Source: Mallotus nudiflorus (lineage: Eukaryota > Streptophyta > Magnoliopsida > Malpighiales > Euphorbiaceae). From it: a stretch of DNA of 64,000 bases. The notes beneath the pieces are model-generated. The model was not told the DNA's origin. It made no database searches and worked only from the letters and a program-made list of their open reading frames with translations. This document shows positions 8,760-19,636 of the stretch, in pieces. The position numbers and the translations under genes are program-made. The stretch is from NCBI GenBank assembly GCA_947683625.1, contig CANTUR010000240.1, positions 372,001-436,000 on the forward strand. Direction: 5' to 3'. The number at the start of each line of letters is the position of its first letter. Positions within the stretch are counted from its first letter, which is position 1.

Positions 8760-11700
8760 CTATTGATGTGTGGGAAGAAACCAAACCTCAATAGAACCAT
8801 TTGTAACTTATTCTCGAACAAAATGAAAATCTAACTCAATATGCTTTCTATGGGCATGAAAGATAGGATTAGAAGTTAGATAAATGGCACCTATATTATC
8901 ACAATGAAGGATCCTTTTTGAATAAGGAAAGCCAAATTCACTCAAGGGAGACCATAACCAAATAAGCTCAGTTATTGCATGGGCAATTGCTTTGTACTCA
9001 CTTTCTGTGAAAGACTGGACAATAGTGGGCTGCTTCCCGAATTAGGAATTCATGCTTGAGCTTAGTAATTATAGCAGAAAAATGAGAATCATTAGTGCCA
9101 GTAACTATTAAATCATTGACATAAACAAGAAGAAAAGAATATCAGGCCCCTAGTGATAAATAAACAAAGAATGATCACTCTTAGAAGCCATAAAATTCAA
9201 AGTTAACAAGTAGGAGCTCAAGCAATAGAACCATGCCCTTGGAGCCTATTTTGGACCATATAAAGATTTATGAAGTTTGCATACATATTCAGGATGAGAA
9301 GAGTCAACAAAACCTAGAGGTTGAGCCATATAAATTATTTTTGAGAGATAGTCATTCATAAAAGCGTTTGATACATCCAATTGTCGAATTGGCCATTTTT
9401 TCATAGTGGCAATGGCGAGAATGGTTCTGATAGTAGCGACTTTAATAACTAGACTAAAGGTGTCATTATAGTTTAAGTCAGACTATTGTGTAAAGCCTTG
9501 AGCTACCAGTCGTGCCTTGTATCAGTTAATGCTGCCATTCAATAATCTTTTAATGTGATAAATCCACTTGCAAACTATAATATTAGCCTTAGAATGTCTC
9601 AGAACCAAGGTCTAAGTAGAGTTAGCTAAGAGAGCATTTATTTCTTCAGACATTGCATTATTCCATACTTGATGCTTATAGGCTTGAAGAAAGGTGGTAG
9701 GTTTGGTGTAAAGATAATGGGTTTTAGAGCTTCGTTAGTGGCAAAATGGGCATGTTGTTTAGTAAGAGTGGAAGGGCAAAGGTTCATAGAATGTGTTCGG
9801 GTGTCATTAAAAGTAGAAGGAAGATAAGCACTCAAGTCAACAACTAAATTTATTTGAAATGAGGAAGGAGGAGCAAATTGAATAATTGAATCTGTGGTGG
9901 ATGATAAGGTGTATATAGGATTAGGAGGGGATGAAGTAAGAAATGTAGGAGATAAGGTAGGGTTGGGTAAAGATAAGAAGAATGAAAAGTGATTTAGATA
10001 AGATGTAGAAGGTGAAGTTAGACTAAAAGTGTGAGAGGAGGAGATCGAATTATTTAAAAGTAAAGGATAAGAATCAAATGACATACCTATTGAAGGAGCA
10101 AGGCATGACATTAATCTATGATGGTGTGGGAGATGATGGAGTTATGATAGGAGTTGGGTTAGAGTGTTTGAATGAAAATAAACTTTCATTAAAAGAGATA
10201 TGACATGCAATATAAATTCTATCTTTGGAAAATCTTGACATATATGACCATGGTGAGTAAGAGAACCCAAATAGACCCATTGATTTATTCTAAATGAAAA
10301 TTTATGCTTATTGTATGGTTTTAACCAAAGGTAAGTTGCACACCCCAATATTCTTAAATCTTTATATTTATGGGACTTTTCATACAATAATTCAAAAGGA
10401 CATGAATTATGTATAACTTTGCTTGTCACATAATTAATTAATTAATACTTGTTTGGAATGCATAGGGCCAAAAACAAAAGGGATATGAGCATGAGCCAAG
10501 AGAGTAAGACTAGTATCTATTATATGGTGAATTTTACATTCTGCAATGCCATTTTGTTCATGAGTGTAAGGGCATGCAAGACGATGAATAATGCTAGTTT
10601 GTTTAAAATATGTATTTAATTTTTCATACTCACCACCCTAATCAGAGTGAAATGCTTTGATTTTAGAATTAAATTGACGAAGAATAAGAGATTCAAATTC
10701 TTTAAACATGGAAAAAACTTGACTTTTATTTTTAAGAAAATAAATCCATGTAAAGCGAGTGTAATCATTAACAAATAAAATAAAATATTAAAAGCCTAAA
10801 TTTGATAAAATAGTGGCAGGACCCCAAACATTCGAGTAAACAATTTCAAATGGAGAGTGGCTAGTATATTCTACTTTTGCTAATAGCATCCAAACCAATT
10901 TCCAAGTTTACATGAATGATAAAAAGACATAGATGGAAGCATAAGGATGTCCCAATCTAGCATGCCAATCTGCAAAAGATGTACAAGTAGCCATGAATGT
11001 TTATTTGGATAGTGGAGGAACACAGTTTAAGCCATCATCACTCGATCCTTGTAATAGGGCCTTGGTCATCTATCCCTTGACAAAAAAATAATTTGGCCAA
11101 AATTCAAAGAAAGAAAATTTATCAGGGTAGGGACATGTAAAAATTTTTTAAGATGTAAATTGGAAGAAGAGAGGGATGGGTATAATGCATTACCTAAAGC
11201 TATAATGTTCAGGCCTTGGCCACTACCTACTTTGATTTGGTCCATACCTACATAGGGCATCATATTGTTGATTGCATGGGCATGTGGATTTCTAGTGAAA
11301 GAGTAGAAGCTTGCTAGAATGACACTAGATAAGCAGATGGAGGATGATATTGAACACTAGTAGAGTTATTCCAGGCTAGGTTTGCTTACAGATTTGACTT
11401 AAAAGAGTGCCTTTCATTATAGTGACACTTGAAATGATCTGCGGTATGATTGTTGAACCCGTAGATCTAACATGTAGTAAGAGACTGATGAGGACCTAAT
11501 GGAGTAAGGAACCAAGGTGACCGATAAGAAGGTCTAATTGGAGAGGAATAAGTGCGAGCAAATGAAAGAGGATAGGCAACATTCACTTGTGGGAGTTCAT
11601 TAAAACTCTGCAGTAAAATCTTATGAGCCAATAGATGGATATGGAGTTCTTGAAAACTAACTGGTTCATGTCGCATAGTGAGACCCAAAATCAAAGGATG

Positions 11701-12256
11701 ATATTCTACACCGATATTGCAATATATAATCACATTAAACTCTGCTTAGGAAATAGCTCTACCTACTGCTACAAGTTCATCGGCCAATCTTTTGGCTTTA
11801 TGAAGATAGGAAGAGATTGATTGGTCATTTTTCTTAAGTTCTTAGAGTTGTATGTGCAATTGGAGTTACTAGTTTTGGGAAAAGGACCCAAAAGCATTCG
11901 CAAGAGCTTACCAAATACCACATGCATAAGTGAGACCAATAACATGTAGAAAACACCTCCTCGGTAAGGGATGAGAGCAACTAGGATAGTAGGAGCTGAT
12001 CCTTTTGAAACCATATGGGGAATGTCGGGTTAGAGTCTTATTAACCAGGATTGAAAGTGGATGGAATCGTAGTAGGTAGGGCTGGTAAAGAACCATCAAT
12101 AAGAGTAGTCATAGAATGATAGTTTAGCAATAGTAAAAGTTGGGTTTTCCATGCCAAGAAATTCTTTGGTGTAAGTTTAATAGCAAAACTATGGTGGGTA
12201 GTAGCTTTAGTAGTAGTTAACGTAGGTAAAATAAGCTAATTATCTGGAGTAGCCAT
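8760..12256 (-). pseudogene. Copia gag-pol polyprotein pseudogene (Ale-like)
   Basis: Read on the minus strand from an ATG at 12256. Gag: MATPDN, an early stop, then FLAWKTQ and related residues. A decayed zinc-knuckle region lies near 11400-11450. The protease-to-integrase part around 11066-11263 contains GSGQGL and FLHVPTL. Integrase spans about 10140-10960: a core with DxGGEY near 10620, HEQNGIAE near 10560, and a C-terminal piece at 10142-10429 with PFELLYEKS, LRILGCATY and NKHKFSFR. A Ser/Pro/Thr-rich linker lies at 9638-10111. RT is at about 9100-9640, with VYVNDLI at the YVDD position (second-last Asp changed to Asn). RNase H ends the pol at 8760-8960, with LHCDNIGAIYL and HIELDFHFV. 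Multiple stops and frameshifts make it non-functional. Confidence 0.85.
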
Positions 12257-12284
12257 GAAGAAGAAATAAAAAAATCATTATAAA

Positions 12285-12296
12285 GCTCTGATACCA
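12285..12296 (-). other. Primer-binding site, initiator tRNA-Met type
   Basis: TGGTATCAGAGC on the minus strand abuts the right-hand LTR and precedes the gag ATG by about 30 bases. It is complementary to the 3' end of plant initiator tRNA-Met, the usual primer of Ty1-copia elements, and proves minus-strand orientation. Confidence 0.9.
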
Positions 12297-12454
12297 TGTG
12301 AATATTATTGTATTTGATATATTCAATGAATGAGTTTTACACAATGATTATATAATACATATGAACTGGTAGATTTTTATACAAAGATTATAACATTATA
12401 ACAACAATAACCACAAGAATATAAGATAGAATACATAGATAATATTAACTAACA
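12297..12454 (-). repeat. 5' LTR of the Ale-like element
   Basis: It is 158 bp with TGTTAG...TTCACA ends on the minus strand, and matches 8480-8638 along its length. It is flanked internally by the primer-binding site. Confidence 0.88.
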
Positions 12455-12939
12455 TTGCCTACACCCACTAAACCATTGGATGTTTGACACATATGTTAAG
12501 TGTTTTGCATTTGGCCAATAAAAATAAAACACATATTTTAATTTGACTCAACTAACCATTAGGTGTAATAAGTTGAGTGTAGGCAAGAATTTGCCATAAA
12601 TTTTTTGTAAAGACCTCTTTTTATACTAGTTCTGATATAAATCAATCAGTAATCTTAGGGATGTCATTTTCTAATATCATAACCCCTTACAAGGTTACTT
12701 ATATTTCTATTGATTTTAAAAACAAACATATAAAACTATAATTTTCATATAAAAATATATCCCTTAAAATTAAATTCAAATATTCTTTGTAAACTTCAAA
12801 TTAAAATCCAATGTAATGGTTAAGGAAAAAAAAAATCTTTCAACTTTTATTAAAATAACTAATATTAAATTAAATTTAATATTAAATCATTGAAATTAAT
12901 AAAATTTGAAAAAGGGCTCAAATGAGTCTTAACACATAA

Positions 12940-13560
12940 GAAGTCTAATTTTTAGGACTGTAAAAAGTATCATTGGCCATCTATATGTTCAAGGTCTAAT
13001 CAACCTTATTTTGATTTTAGCAAACTTAATTTGAAGTATTAATGTATTTACTTTAAGTGTGTATAAGCTATGTGCATATTAGAGGCATTTCCAAACTTAT
13101 TATTTAAGGAATAATATTTTAGCAGTGATTCTTATAATCCTCATCATGATTGTGAGCATCCCAATAAACACAACCTTGAAAAAATGCCTAAGTTTTAAAT
13201 CTATCTTATGACCCTCATGGTTTTGATCACGATCATGACATCGTTCATGATAATAAGAACATGACCATGATCAAGAAGATCATGATCGTGAGTCAAGTTA
13301 AAAGAATTGACAAACTGGGTAGTGACCCTCATGATCTGAGCCATGATCATAAGGCGGTAAATCATAAGTATGACTAAGACTATCATGAACCTTACTAATT
13401 AGAGCTGAAGAATAACTTCACAAAGTGACCCTTATGATCCTAGTCACGATTATGATGGTTTGATCATGAGTGAGACAAAGTGAGTCACAAGCCTGATCAA
13501 ATTGAAGATAGTCAAAGGACTCACACAATGACCTTCATGGTCATATGTCCTATTGTATAT
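12940..13560 (+). repeat. Palindrome-rich repeat (TCATGATC family), copy 1 of 3
   Basis: This roughly 610-bp segment recurs at 28260-28880, and its second half recurs at 60186-60600 inside the copia LTR of element F. The second half is dense in TCATGA and GATCATGATCGTGA-type palindromes, including an inverted repeat CATGACCATGATC / GATCATGATCGTG at about 13260-13292. By analogy with copy 3 it is probably part of a copia LTR or its flank. No coding potential; the minus-strand ORF at 13201-13386 is an artefact of the palindromes. Confidence 0.75.
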
Positions 13561-14662
13561 ATCTATAATATATATAAATGTACAAAGGGAGGGGGGATAG
13601 ATAAAATTATGATAAAGACTCCCCTCATTATTATATAAAAAATGGAAAATTTCATCATTTACTAATAATAATAAAATATAATTTTAATTTGATAGAAAGT
13701 CTAATTCCTATTTTAATTAGGTTAACTTCTATTTTATCTCAAATAAAAATTAAATTAACTAAAATATAATTCTAATTTAATTGAAAATATGTTTCTTATT
13801 TTAATGAGGTTAACTTCTATTTTATCTCTAATAAAATTAAATTAATTAAAATGTAATTCTAATTTAATTGAAAGTATATTTCATATTTCAATTGGGTTAA
13901 TTTCTATTTAATCGCTAATAGAAATAAAATTAATTAGCATATAGTTCTAATTTAATTAATTATGTTAATATTTTATTTGTAACAAAATTAAATTAATTAA
14001 AATTTTAGTGATAATGTTGTTAAAAATATTTTTTTTTGGTTTTAATTAGGTCTATTTATATTTTATTTAATATAAATCAAATTACATAACACAATTTTAT
14101 TATTTTTATTATATTAAATTTAATAAGTAAATAATTAAAATCAAAATTATTTAAATTTTATGAAAATAAGAAAAGTATAAAAAAATTTTAAAAGTAGATA
14201 TTTTATAAATTAAAAATTAATAAATAACAAATAGAGCATATAATTTGTTTGAAAGTATATTTGTAAGAAAAGTAGTATAATTACCGTTTTTAGACATTTT
14301 TATAAAATTTAACCAAAAAGAGTTAAAATTAAATTAATTAATGTTTATTATTTAATTATTAATTGAACTTTAAAAAATTACATTAAATTAATTTTTGTGT
14401 AAATAAAAGTATTAATATTAAAAATATTAAAGAAATAAAGTGTCATAGCTCAAATAAAACTTTTACTAAATTGTAATAAATTATAAGTTTAATGGGTAAC
14501 ATTTAAATTGTTATAAAAAGAAAATATAACTTTTATTACTTTTATATTTTTTATTAACAAATAACTAATGATTGTTTATTATCTTATGATTAAGTATACC
14601 ATAATAATTTTTTTTTATATGAAAGTAGTTCAAGAGTTGAGAAAAAATAATTATAAAAATAT
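13561..14662 (+). other. AT-rich intergenic DNA, no gene seen
   Basis: It has very low GC with loosely repeated phrases of the type AATTCTAATTTAATTGAAA and GGTTAACTTCTATTTTATCTC (13690-13960), which look like an old, diverged tandem repeat. No ORF, RNA gene or recognisable element was found. Confidence 0.5.
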
Positions 14663-14785
14663 TGAAGTGTTATAATCCTATATTTTTAAAAATTATTAAA
14701 TTAATTTTGGGATACATAGTGCTAATAAATATTTTATATTTTTATATATTACGAATATTTTGTGTAATTTAATTTTAGTGTTGTA

Positions 14786-14870
<85 letters not shown>
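14786..14870 (+). repeat. (ATT)n microsatellite, about 28 units
   Basis: This is an uninterrupted ATT run inside the 5' LTR of D. The matching place in the 3' LTR (25985-26006) has only about seven units, so it expanded after insertion. Confidence 0.95.
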
Positions 14871-14872
<2 letters not shown>

Positions 14873-16277
14873 GGTGTGTGTTGTTGTATTTTGTCTTTTT
14901 CCTAGTTAATTAACTAAGAAAAATAGGACATTAAATTTTTCAGGTTTCTCTGGTTTCTGTCAATGCAACCCATGCCATTGCCAGCCACCACTGAACCACC
15001 ACCACCTCGCTAGCACCACCTCTTCTATTTCTTTCCCTTCCACCGCCGTTTGTAGCCTTCTTCTTCCCTTTCACTAGTGAGAAGTAGAAACATAGCAACA
15101 ATAGCTACAGTAACATCAGCAACATTCTAGTGGAGAAACTTGCAGTGATAGGCTCGTTTGACTCCTCTCAGTCCATGCAAGCTCATTCTCTAGTTATTTC
15201 AAGCTTAGAACGTTTGGTTAGTGATTTATGCTCAAGTTTTAGTTTAGGTCAACTTAGGTTTTCATTTTTTTGAGCTTGATTTTGTGTGATTCATACTTAA
15301 TTCCTTTATAAATGTTGTCGCGTTTAGCTAGAATTACTCAAATATATTTTTGTTTGACTTTTCTTAATTAATTGGATTTTTTATATTTTAGTTTTCTGGT
15401 GAGTCACTATTCCAGTGATCCTCGCTGAAAATTTTTTATATTTTTAATAAATTATTTTGATTATAGTTTGTGAAGAAATTTTGGTGAAATTGAATTTAGA
15501 TTTTTAGTTACGAATTTATTTAGTTTATGTGTAAAATTGTATTTTTTAAAAATAAGGTGAATTTTATTAATTATATGATTTTTATTGAAAATAATACTAA
15601 TTAGTATATTTAATATAAACCTTAAGCTTTAGATTTGAGATAATAGATTTTTATGAATTTATAGTAATTTTGGTTAATTTTCAGTAAAATATTTAGTATT
15701 ATGGTAATTTTTGGAAAAATTAGTAAATTTTATATTTTAATTGAACTTATTGTTGATTAGTGTGTTTTGGATAATTTTTGAACAATAAATAGTATTAAAA
15801 TATTTTTTATGAATTATTTATTATTTTTAGCTAATTTTTAATAAATTTTGAAATTATATTTAAATAATAGCTTACTTATTATCTTTATGATTAAAATGGA
15901 TTTTTAGTTATTTTTATAATATAATTGAGTAATTTAAGTAATTAATTGTACTTTATGCTATTTGACTTCAAGTATTTGAAAAATGTAATTTTTACTAATA
16001 TTATTTAACTCTATTTGAGATTTTATTAAATTAATTTGAAAATAAATTATCCTTAAAGTTTTTGTTATTTAAACAAATTGTATTGAGGTATTTTCTCGAT
16101 TTTTATGGATTTTAATGATTTTTAATATTTATTATTAAATTATTGGCTTTTTGTATATTTTGGTTATCGGTTGGGCGAATTGTATAGTTCGGGGGCCCAA
16201 CCCAAGAAGTTATGCATTTGTGGATATTTAAGTGTGTTTGCTTGCAAGACCAGCTCTACTTTTATTAGAGAGATGTC

Positions 16278-16328
16278 CGTTTTACAAAGCAGACTTTGTC
16301 GAATGTTTGATAAAATTCTTGTAAAACG
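16278..16328 (+). promoter_or_regulatory. Conserved LTR inverted repeat CGTTTTACAA / TTGTAAAACG
   Basis: Ten-base arms, perfectly complementary, enclose a 31-base loop containing TTTGTCGAAT and TTTGATA. The arms and loop motif are retained in the solo LTR (21386-21436) and in E (32016-32065, minus strand), although flanking LTR sequence has diverged. It could form a stem-loop in the element RNA; this is inference. Confidence 0.55.
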
Positions 16329-17656
16329 TGATATCGGGTTGATCATGAGTTTTTTATTTTTAGTCGAGTCGTATCCTAGATTGAGTCATGCTTTAGAATT
16401 TCTAAAAGTATAAAATTAGGAGTTCGATTCTAATAATTATTATTATTTATTTATTTTCTATAGTTGTGCTGAGACCGAGGCCTACTGGAACAAGCCAATC
16501 TATCTCTTTTACAAGAGCATCCATATTTTTTATAATGTATTTAAATATGATTTATTTTATTAAATGATTATGTATATCTTTGGTATAGGTTTTGTATATA
16601 TTTAATATATATGTGATATATATGTTTGCTATATTTTTGGTATATATTCAATATATGTTGGTATATACTCAGCATATATTTGGTATATATATATGGTATA
16701 TAATCAATATATGTTTGGTATATAATTGGTATATTTCTTTAAAAATGGATGCTATCATGTTTAAATTATGCATTTTATTATTTTTAATAATTATAAGATT
16801 TATTTAAACGATAGAAATAGAACGTGCTACCTAGTAGGCTGTATTATAATTGTGTACATACCAGTGCGTTAGACTTTAAGATTGATATCATGAGATTATT
16901 TTAATGTGAGAATTGATTTATTGATTATAAAGATTTATAGTGAGAGAGTGATGTGATTGCGAGAGCTCAGTTGACCTATTATCTCAAGGCCAATCACACT
17001 GGCTGTGAGAATGCAGAAGCTTGATTGACTTAGTGTCTCGGGGCCAATATACTGTCCAAAAATGGAAAAAAATATTTATAATTAAGTAAGGTTGTGGCTA
17101 GTGAGATTTAGTGATCAAGGTTGCAAACTATTTAGGGTTCTGCTCCAATCCTTCATTCAAAACAAACTTTTCTGTATCTGTTATTATATAAAAGTGGATT
17201 TTAGCATTTATGTGAAATGCATGTATATACCTATTATTATATTGATGTTTGATTGTACATGACTTTAGGTTAAATGTATATATATTATAATAATTCACTT
17301 AGTGAGGTCTAACTCCCCTCAATTTTTTTTCAGGATCTATACTACATCAGACCTTCCTCATAGTACCATTCACCAGACTCTTTCCTCCCCAGCTAATTTA
17401 TGTAAATATTGAAATGACTCTTGTATTTTAATAATCACTATAGCAGTAGTGTTATTGTATCAGTAGTGTGTTGTATTATTAGAAACCTTGTACCCGAATA
17501 TTGTATAAAGATATTTATATTATGTTATAAAATAAAGATTTGCTTTTATATTAATTAAAATTTTAATTCTAGCATATTTTTATATTATTTTTGCAAGTAT
17601 TTTTATTTTAAGGCTTGCTATGGGTTCATAACTCCTTGGTTTGGATAATGATAAAG

Positions 17657-17670
17657 TTAGTATCAGAGCC
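17657..17670 (+). other. Primer-binding site of D, tRNA-Met type (one mismatch)
   Basis: GTTAGTATCAGAGCC lies just after the 5' LTR and differs from the canonical TTGGTATCAGAGCC primer site by a G-to-A change at its start. This primer type is usual for Tekay-like chromoviruses. Confidence 0.8.
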
Positions 17671-17846
17671 TAGGTTATTAGTGTTATGGACCTAGGTTAT
17701 TGGAGTCATATTTTCTTTAAAACCATTGTAGTAAATTAGGTTCGATTATGTCTTTGATTTAGTTTTTCGTGTAATCATTAGGATGTCCGTTTGTTGTCTA
17801 TTATTGTCCATTTTTTCTAAATTTTATTGGTTTTTATCTTTTCAGA

Positions 17847-19010
17847 ATGAGGACACAAGTGCATGTCGCTCCACTGATTGTTAAGGCTGAGGATGATGAG
17901 TCCTTTCAGGATAAGGTTCTACCCCTAGAGCCACCAGTCAGGCACAGAGGTAGAGGTAGAGGTAGTCCTCGAGGAGCAGCAGGTCATCATAGGCAAAGAA
18001 AGCTACATGATGAGGAACATGTAGAGCAGTGGTTTGAGGAAGCTGTTATACCTCAGTTGCACCACAGATGCAGCATGGTTATCAATAAGGTATGTTCAAC
18101 CTTAAGGCAGCACTGTTTTATGCTAAAGTCGGTAGGATATCAATCGATAGGACTACAAACCCTCTAGACTTTTTGTATGTTATAGAGACGATGACTCAGA
18201 CTACTCACACTAAGTATCAGAGGATCATGATAGTTGAGCTATTTTTTAAAGGACCATCCCTGGATTGGTTTGTTCAGGTCATCTAGCCGCAAATGATGAC
18301 ATTGACTTGGGCTCAATTTTGAGAGAGATTTATGAGGCATTTATGTCCAAAGCCTATGCGGATAAGCTACAGACTTTGGCTGACGGGTATTACCAGAGGT
18401 GACATCAATAGAGAAGTACACCAGAGAGTTCCTTAGACTAGGTCGATATGTAGAGGACCTTATCAAAGACCAATACTTCACAGTCATTATGTATGTCATC
18501 GAATTAGGTTCTGCATTCACTAGGATGCCTACTACAAGCCTTACTCTTGAGTCGGTGATAGAGTTGACTAAGGAGATAGAGCTCAGATTAGTTAGGCAGG
18601 GAGTTATGCATGATTATTATCATTTAGGAGGTGTATTGGCAGGAGGATCACAAAGCACTTAGTGAACCACATTTCATATTGATCCTATCAACAAATCTAG
18701 AGACCTCAATAGAGAGTCCATAAGAGTATCAGACATGGTCATTGCAGACTGCGTAGACCTATTAGATTTGATTATAGTTCTACCAGTAGTAGTAGTGTTC
18801 AGAGTTCGGGTTATGGCAGCACAGGATCAGTTGCTAGTGCTTATCAAATGTGTGGGACAATCTGTCAGGGACCATGCTACATGACTCCTAGAGCTTGTTT
18901 CATATGCAAATTGATGAGGCATTTTGCCATAGCTGTCCATATTCTGGCTACCAACAATAGTTTTCATACTAGTCTATTGCTAGTTTAGCTCCAACTCCTT
19001 ATCAGTTGCC
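17847..19010 (+). pseudogene. Gag of chromovirus D, broken
   Basis: The best start is the ATG at 17847, which opens a 106-codon frame with an Arg/Gly-rich stretch (HRGRGRGSPRGAAG). The capsid-like part continues in other frames: NPLDFLYVIETM at about 18160, KGPSLDWF at about 18250, and TSIEKYTREFLRLGRY at 18399-18450. A zinc-knuckle remnant with CFICKLMRHFA follows near 18895, lacking the final Cys. Frameshifts near 18090 and 18390 and several stops separate the pieces. Gag packages element RNA into virus-like particles. Confidence 0.8.
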
Positions 19011-19209
19011 TCCATCTCAGTATTTGAGTATGATGCAGCTTGTTGCCTAGCAGGGGCATGGCAGAGGTAGTAAAGGAGGTACCAAGGGTTTTGGTTAGGC
19101 TTCCACCAGCCAGCAGGGAGGCCAAGGATAGGCCAAAGTTTTTACCCTAATCTAGCATAATGCTTAGGCATCCAACGGCTTTATTACAAGTATACTTCCA
19201 GTCTGTTAC

Positions 19210-19631
19210 TTGGATGCTAGAGTTTTGATTGATTCGAGTGCCACATATTCTTTCGTGTCCCCTATTTTTACTTTGAAGTCGTGTTGGCAAACTTCGAGGA
19301 TGGCATTTCCTTTATTTATCACCACTTCTCTAAGTGATTCATTAGACACTGACGTGGTTCTTTTTAGATGTCTGGTGTTAGTGGGAGTCAGAGAATTGCC
19401 AGTGGAATTGGTATTGTTGGATGTGATAGAGTTTGATGTGATCCTTAGTATGGATTGGTTATCACAACATTATGCCATTGTGGATTGTCAGAGTAAATAG
19501 GTGACTTTTATAATTTTGGGTGAAGAAGAGTTTAAGTTTATGGGTGATAAGAGTTCTGCATCTCAGAATCTCATTTCTGCTATCACAGTTAGAAAGATGT
19601 TGAGGAAAGGTTATCAAGGACACTTCAGTAG
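19210..19631 (+). pseudogene. Aspartic protease of chromovirus D, broken
   Basis: The frame 19210-19500 holds the retropepsin region. The active-site triad position reads DSS in LIDSSATYSF, where the family has DSG or DTG; GMDWL is SMDWL; and SQHYAIVDCQSK precedes a stop. The frame continues as GEEEFKFMGDKSS up to the insertion site of the solo LTR at 19637. Loss of the Gly of the catalytic triad and the stop indicate an inactive enzyme. Confidence 0.82.
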
Positions 19632-19636
19632 AGAAG

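Larger units (their letters stand above)
8480..12454 (-). mobile_element. Ty1-copia element, Ale/Retrofit-like, degenerate
   Basis: This is a compact element of about 4.0 kb on the minus strand with short LTRs (8480-8638 and 12297-12454), a tRNA-Met-type primer site touching the right LTR, and gag-protease-integrase-RT-RNase H remnants in the order expected of Ty1-copia. The short LTRs, small size and protein motifs (gag start MATPDN, then FLAWKTQ; DQIKVGSGQGL; NKHKFSFR) fit the Ale/Retrofit lineage. No target-site duplication is apparent: the flanks TTAGT and TTGCC do not match. The coding region has many stops. Confidence 0.88.
14668..17653 (+). repeat. 5' LTR of chromovirus D (about 3.0 kb)
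   Basis: It starts TGTTATAATCC and ends before the primer site. It contains a long (ATT)n run (14786-14870), a GC-richer pyrimidine-rich block (about 14940-15130), the conserved CGTTTTACAA / TTGTAAAACG inverted repeat (16278-16328), a two-copy GAGCTCAGTTGA...TCTC-GGGGCCA module (about 16960-17050) and a conserved TTCACTTAGTGAGGTCTAAC near 17290. The same landmarks in the same order occur in the solo LTR at 19637-22779 and, on the minus strand, in E. Confidence 0.88.

Noticed and set aside
8538..8834. Three overlapping ORFs around the C run
   Set aside because: They are frame shadows created by the poly-C tract and copia RNase H; the glycine- or proline-rich segments are low complexity.
11635..12099. 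Plus-strand and second minus-strand ORFs over copia gag
   Set aside because: Motif content (FLAWKTQ-type gag start after the primer site) supports one minus-strand frame path; the others are shadows.
13201..13386. Minus-strand ORF in the palindrome-rich repeat
   Set aside because: The sequence is dominated by TCATGA palindromes that encode Met/Ile/Val strings in any frame; the two other copies do not keep the frame.
16592..16807. 71-codon Tyr/Ile-rich ORF
   Set aside because: It is a translation of TATAT-rich LTR DNA.
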